This document shows, in pieces, positions 13,437 to 15,036 of a stretch of DNA of 15,036 nt; position 1 is the first letter of the stretch, and the number at the start of each line of letters is the position of its first letter. The notes under the pieces were generated by a model. That model had not been told where the DNA came from. It saw nothing but the letters and a program-made list of their open reading frames with translations, and searched no databases. Source of the DNA: Armatimonadota bacterium (GTDB lineage Bacteria; Armatimonadota; Armatimonadia; Armatimonadales; Armatimonadaceae). The stretch spans positions 1 to 15,036 of the forward strand of contig JACMIS010000011.1 of the NCBI GenBank assembly GCA_014381035.1, in the 5' to 3' direction. The position numbers and the translations under genes are program-made.

Positions 13437-15032
13437 ATGAGTAAGCCGAACATTCAGATCCTGGAACAGGGAAAGACGCTTTCGCAGTGCGCTCTCTGGT
13501 CAATGATCGAGGAATATTACCGCACCGCGGGACCGGACGCCTGGAACGAGACGCCGTATTACCCGACGAGCAACGCATTCATCGCCGATTCCTATGCCGA
13601 ACTGATTGTGGCGTTTCTGCGGGATTACCTGCCGCTACTCGATCTTTCCCAACCGGTTTATGTTCTGGAAATGGCGACCGGCTCCGGCGCACTGAGTTTT
13701 CTCCTCTTGAACGCCCTGCGCGACAAGTTGGCACAATTCCCGTCGCTACAACCGGCGCGGCTTTGTTATGTGATGACCGATTTCGCGGAGCGCAATGTCG
13801 TGTCGTGGGAAACAGACGTGGGGTTCCAACCGTTTGTCGAGCAGGGGATGCTGGATTTCGCGCTCTTCGCCCCGGAAACGCAGGACTCCGTCGTACTGCG
13901 TCGCTCGGGCGAGGTGCTGAATAGCGAAACCGTGCGCAACCCGATTATCGCGATTGCCAATTACTTCTTCGACAGTATTCGTCAAGATTTTTTCCAATTC
14001 GAGAACGGAGTCATCCGCGAGGCACGCCTGACACTTTATCGGGAATTGGGTGACGGGGTAGATCCCGCCAGCAAACCCCGACTCGACGAAATAAAACTTC
14101 AGGACCGCTTCGTGCCGGTATACAGCAACTACTATCGGGACGTCGAGCTCAACGAACTGCTCAAACAGTATCAAGCCGATCTACCGACGGGGAGCGTCTT
14201 GTTTCCCATCGGCGCATTCCATAGTCTGCGAAACCTGCGCCGATTATCGAGTGAGAAACTACTTTTGATCGCATCGGATAAGGGGTTTCATAGCCTCGAA
14301 TACATGCGCGGACACTCCCTGACGCCCTACACGCCGCATCCCGGCTCCTTCGCGTATATGGTGAACTTCCACGCGCTCGGACGCTATTTTGAGAATACAA
14401 GCGGGAAATCGTGGCACGCACAGGAACACTTCTCGCTGACAACGATGGTTGGCATATCATTCGTCGCGGAGCATATGGAAAACCTTTCCTATGCCGCTCG
14501 GAATCTGCGACAACGAAATCTGATCAAGAACGGCTACCAGCTATCGCCGCTGCTGGAGCACTTCGAGTCACGGGAAGGGGCACCCGACGCGGAACTGCTC
14601 CGAATCGCCGTGGCTTGCGTGGAATTCTCCGCCTACGATCCGTGGATCTTCGGTCGGTGCGGGGAGTACCTATGCGAGGGATTGAACGAAAAAGATTACG
14701 CCGGGGAAGCATTGGTGCGTGACGTGCTTTGTGCGGTGGAAAGGAATATACACCGCCGCGTCGTCGGGGCACACGAAGCATGCGGCTATCTGCGTCGTCT
14801 CTACTTCATTCTGGACGATGCCGACCGGTGTCTTGCGATAAATCAGAAGACTATCGCATTGTTCGGTACGGAGCGCGATTCCTTCTACTACCCTGCCGCC
14901 ATTCAGGAGATGCGCGGCCCACAGATCTTCATCGTTTGCACCAAACTGGCTCTGCACGTCGATCGTGGTCGAACCCGTCGCGCTGCTGATGGCCAGGGCT
15001 CCGCTGGATGCCACGATTGGTTCGCCGTTTGA
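13437..15032 (+). CDS. MidA-like class I SAM-dependent methyltransferase with C-terminal helical repeats; C-terminus suspect
   Basis: The frame encodes 531 aa. Residues 74-84 (VYVLEMATGSG) form a SAM-binding motif I, YVMTDF (111-116) fits the motif II strand, and PIIAIANYFFDSI (169-181) resembles the NE..DA..P segment of MidA/NDUFAF7-type protein arginine methyltransferases. The later part (about 385-494) is helical and TPR-like (YLRRLYFILDDADRCLAINQ, then YYPAAIQEMRG). After G494 (about nt 14918) the sequence becomes Arg/Cys-rich and unlike a TPR continuation, and coding character appears to move to the minus strand. The stop at 15030-15032 is therefore probably not the true end. The start is the ATG 13 bp after the oxidoreductase stop; the preceding GAGAG gives only weak ribosome-binding support. 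Methyl acceptor unknown. It could also be a methyltransferase-like protein with another role. Confidence 0.75.
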   Translation: MSKPNIQILEQGKTLSQCALWSMIEEYYRTAGPDAWNETPYYPTSNAFIADSYAELIVAFLRDYLPLLDLSQPVYVLEMATGSGALSFLLLNALRDKLAQFPSLQPARLCYVMTDFAERNVVSWETDVGFQPFVEQGMLDFALFAPETQDSVVLRRSGEVLNSETVRNPIIAIANYFFDSIRQDFFQFENGVIREARLTLYRELGDGVDPASKPRLDEIKLQDRFVPVYSNYYRDVELNELLKQYQADLPTGSVLFPIGAFHSLRNLRRLSSEKLLLIASDKGFHSLEYMRGHSLTPYTPHPGSFAYMVNFHALGRYFENTSGKSWHAQEHFSLTTMVGISFVAEHMENLSYAARNLRQRNLIKNGYQLSPLLEHFESREGAPDAELLRIAVACVEFSAYDPWIFGRCGEYLCEGLNEKDYAGEALVRDVLCAVERNIHRRVVGAHEACGYLRRLYFILDDADRCLAINQKTIALFGTERDSFYYPAAIQEMRGPQIFIVCTKLALHVDRGRTRRAADGQGSAGCHDWFAV

Positions 15033-15036
15033 ACTG
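14919..15036 (-). other. Possible minus-strand coding fragment entering from the right edge
   Basis: Read from 15036 leftwards, one minus-strand frame is open through this stretch and gives a plausible protein segment (GEPIVASSGALAISSATG, then TTIDVQSQFGANDEDLWAA) with mostly G/C third bases. The plus-strand frame of the methyltransferase over the same bases is Arg/Cys-rich. I recognise no family. It could be the end of a neighbouring gene joined by rearrangement or assembly error, or a chance open frame. Confidence 0.3.

Overview
The window most resembles a piece of an Armatimonadota chromosome or metagenome contig. GC content is moderate to high. The best lineage clue is a pair of pseudopilin-like proteins sharing the block [20 protein letters not shown] followed by [13 protein letters not shown], which I associate with the very expanded prepilin families of that phylum. 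No tRNA, rRNA, CRISPR array, insertion sequence or phage gene was seen. The assignment is inference from motif style; no search was run.

Layout. Left part, minus strand: an H-X9-DG pseudopilin (33-953); a 1014-aa SARP/BTAD-ATPase-TPR regulator with a TTG start (1253-4297); a GntR/LacI hybrid sugar-type regulator (4489-5691); and a secreted GH13 alpha-amylase-like enzyme (5857-7278). A 389-bp divergent control region (7279-7667) separates the amylase from the plus-strand genes. These are a second pseudopilin (7668-8537) followed by a large hairpin, a small putative lipoprotein (8643-8990), an exported His-rich TPR protein (9177-10868), two tandem hairpins, a stand-alone 5'-3' exonuclease (10968-12008), a two-helix membrane protein (12111-12365) overlapping a Gfo/Idh/MocA oxidoreductase (12362-13423), and a MidA-like SAM methyltransferase/TPR protein (13437-15032) that appears to lose its proper C-terminus near 14919.

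How the parts may work together. The most coherent unit is regulator plus amylase plus second pseudopilin. The 10-mer AAATGGTACG occurs in the spacer of a near-consensus amylase promoter and again upstream of the regulator gene. A 9/10 match sits at the predicted transcription start of the pseudopilin, whose promoter is a textbook TTGACA-N17-TACAAT. A perfect palindrome with the same half-site covers the amylase -10 box. This suggests that one sugar-responsive repressor controls both a secreted glucan hydrolase and a pseudopilin. The regulator's own promoter places its start at about the ATG, so its mRNA is probably leaderless; the exonuclease gene may be similar.

Nothing here is clearly a new defence or mobile system. 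The items most worth a second look are the predicted amylase/pseudopilin regulon, the altered exonuclease (acidic insertion in the arch region and a missing metal ligand), the non-canonical GH13 region IV, and the strand switch of coding signal at the right edge, which may be an assembly chimera.
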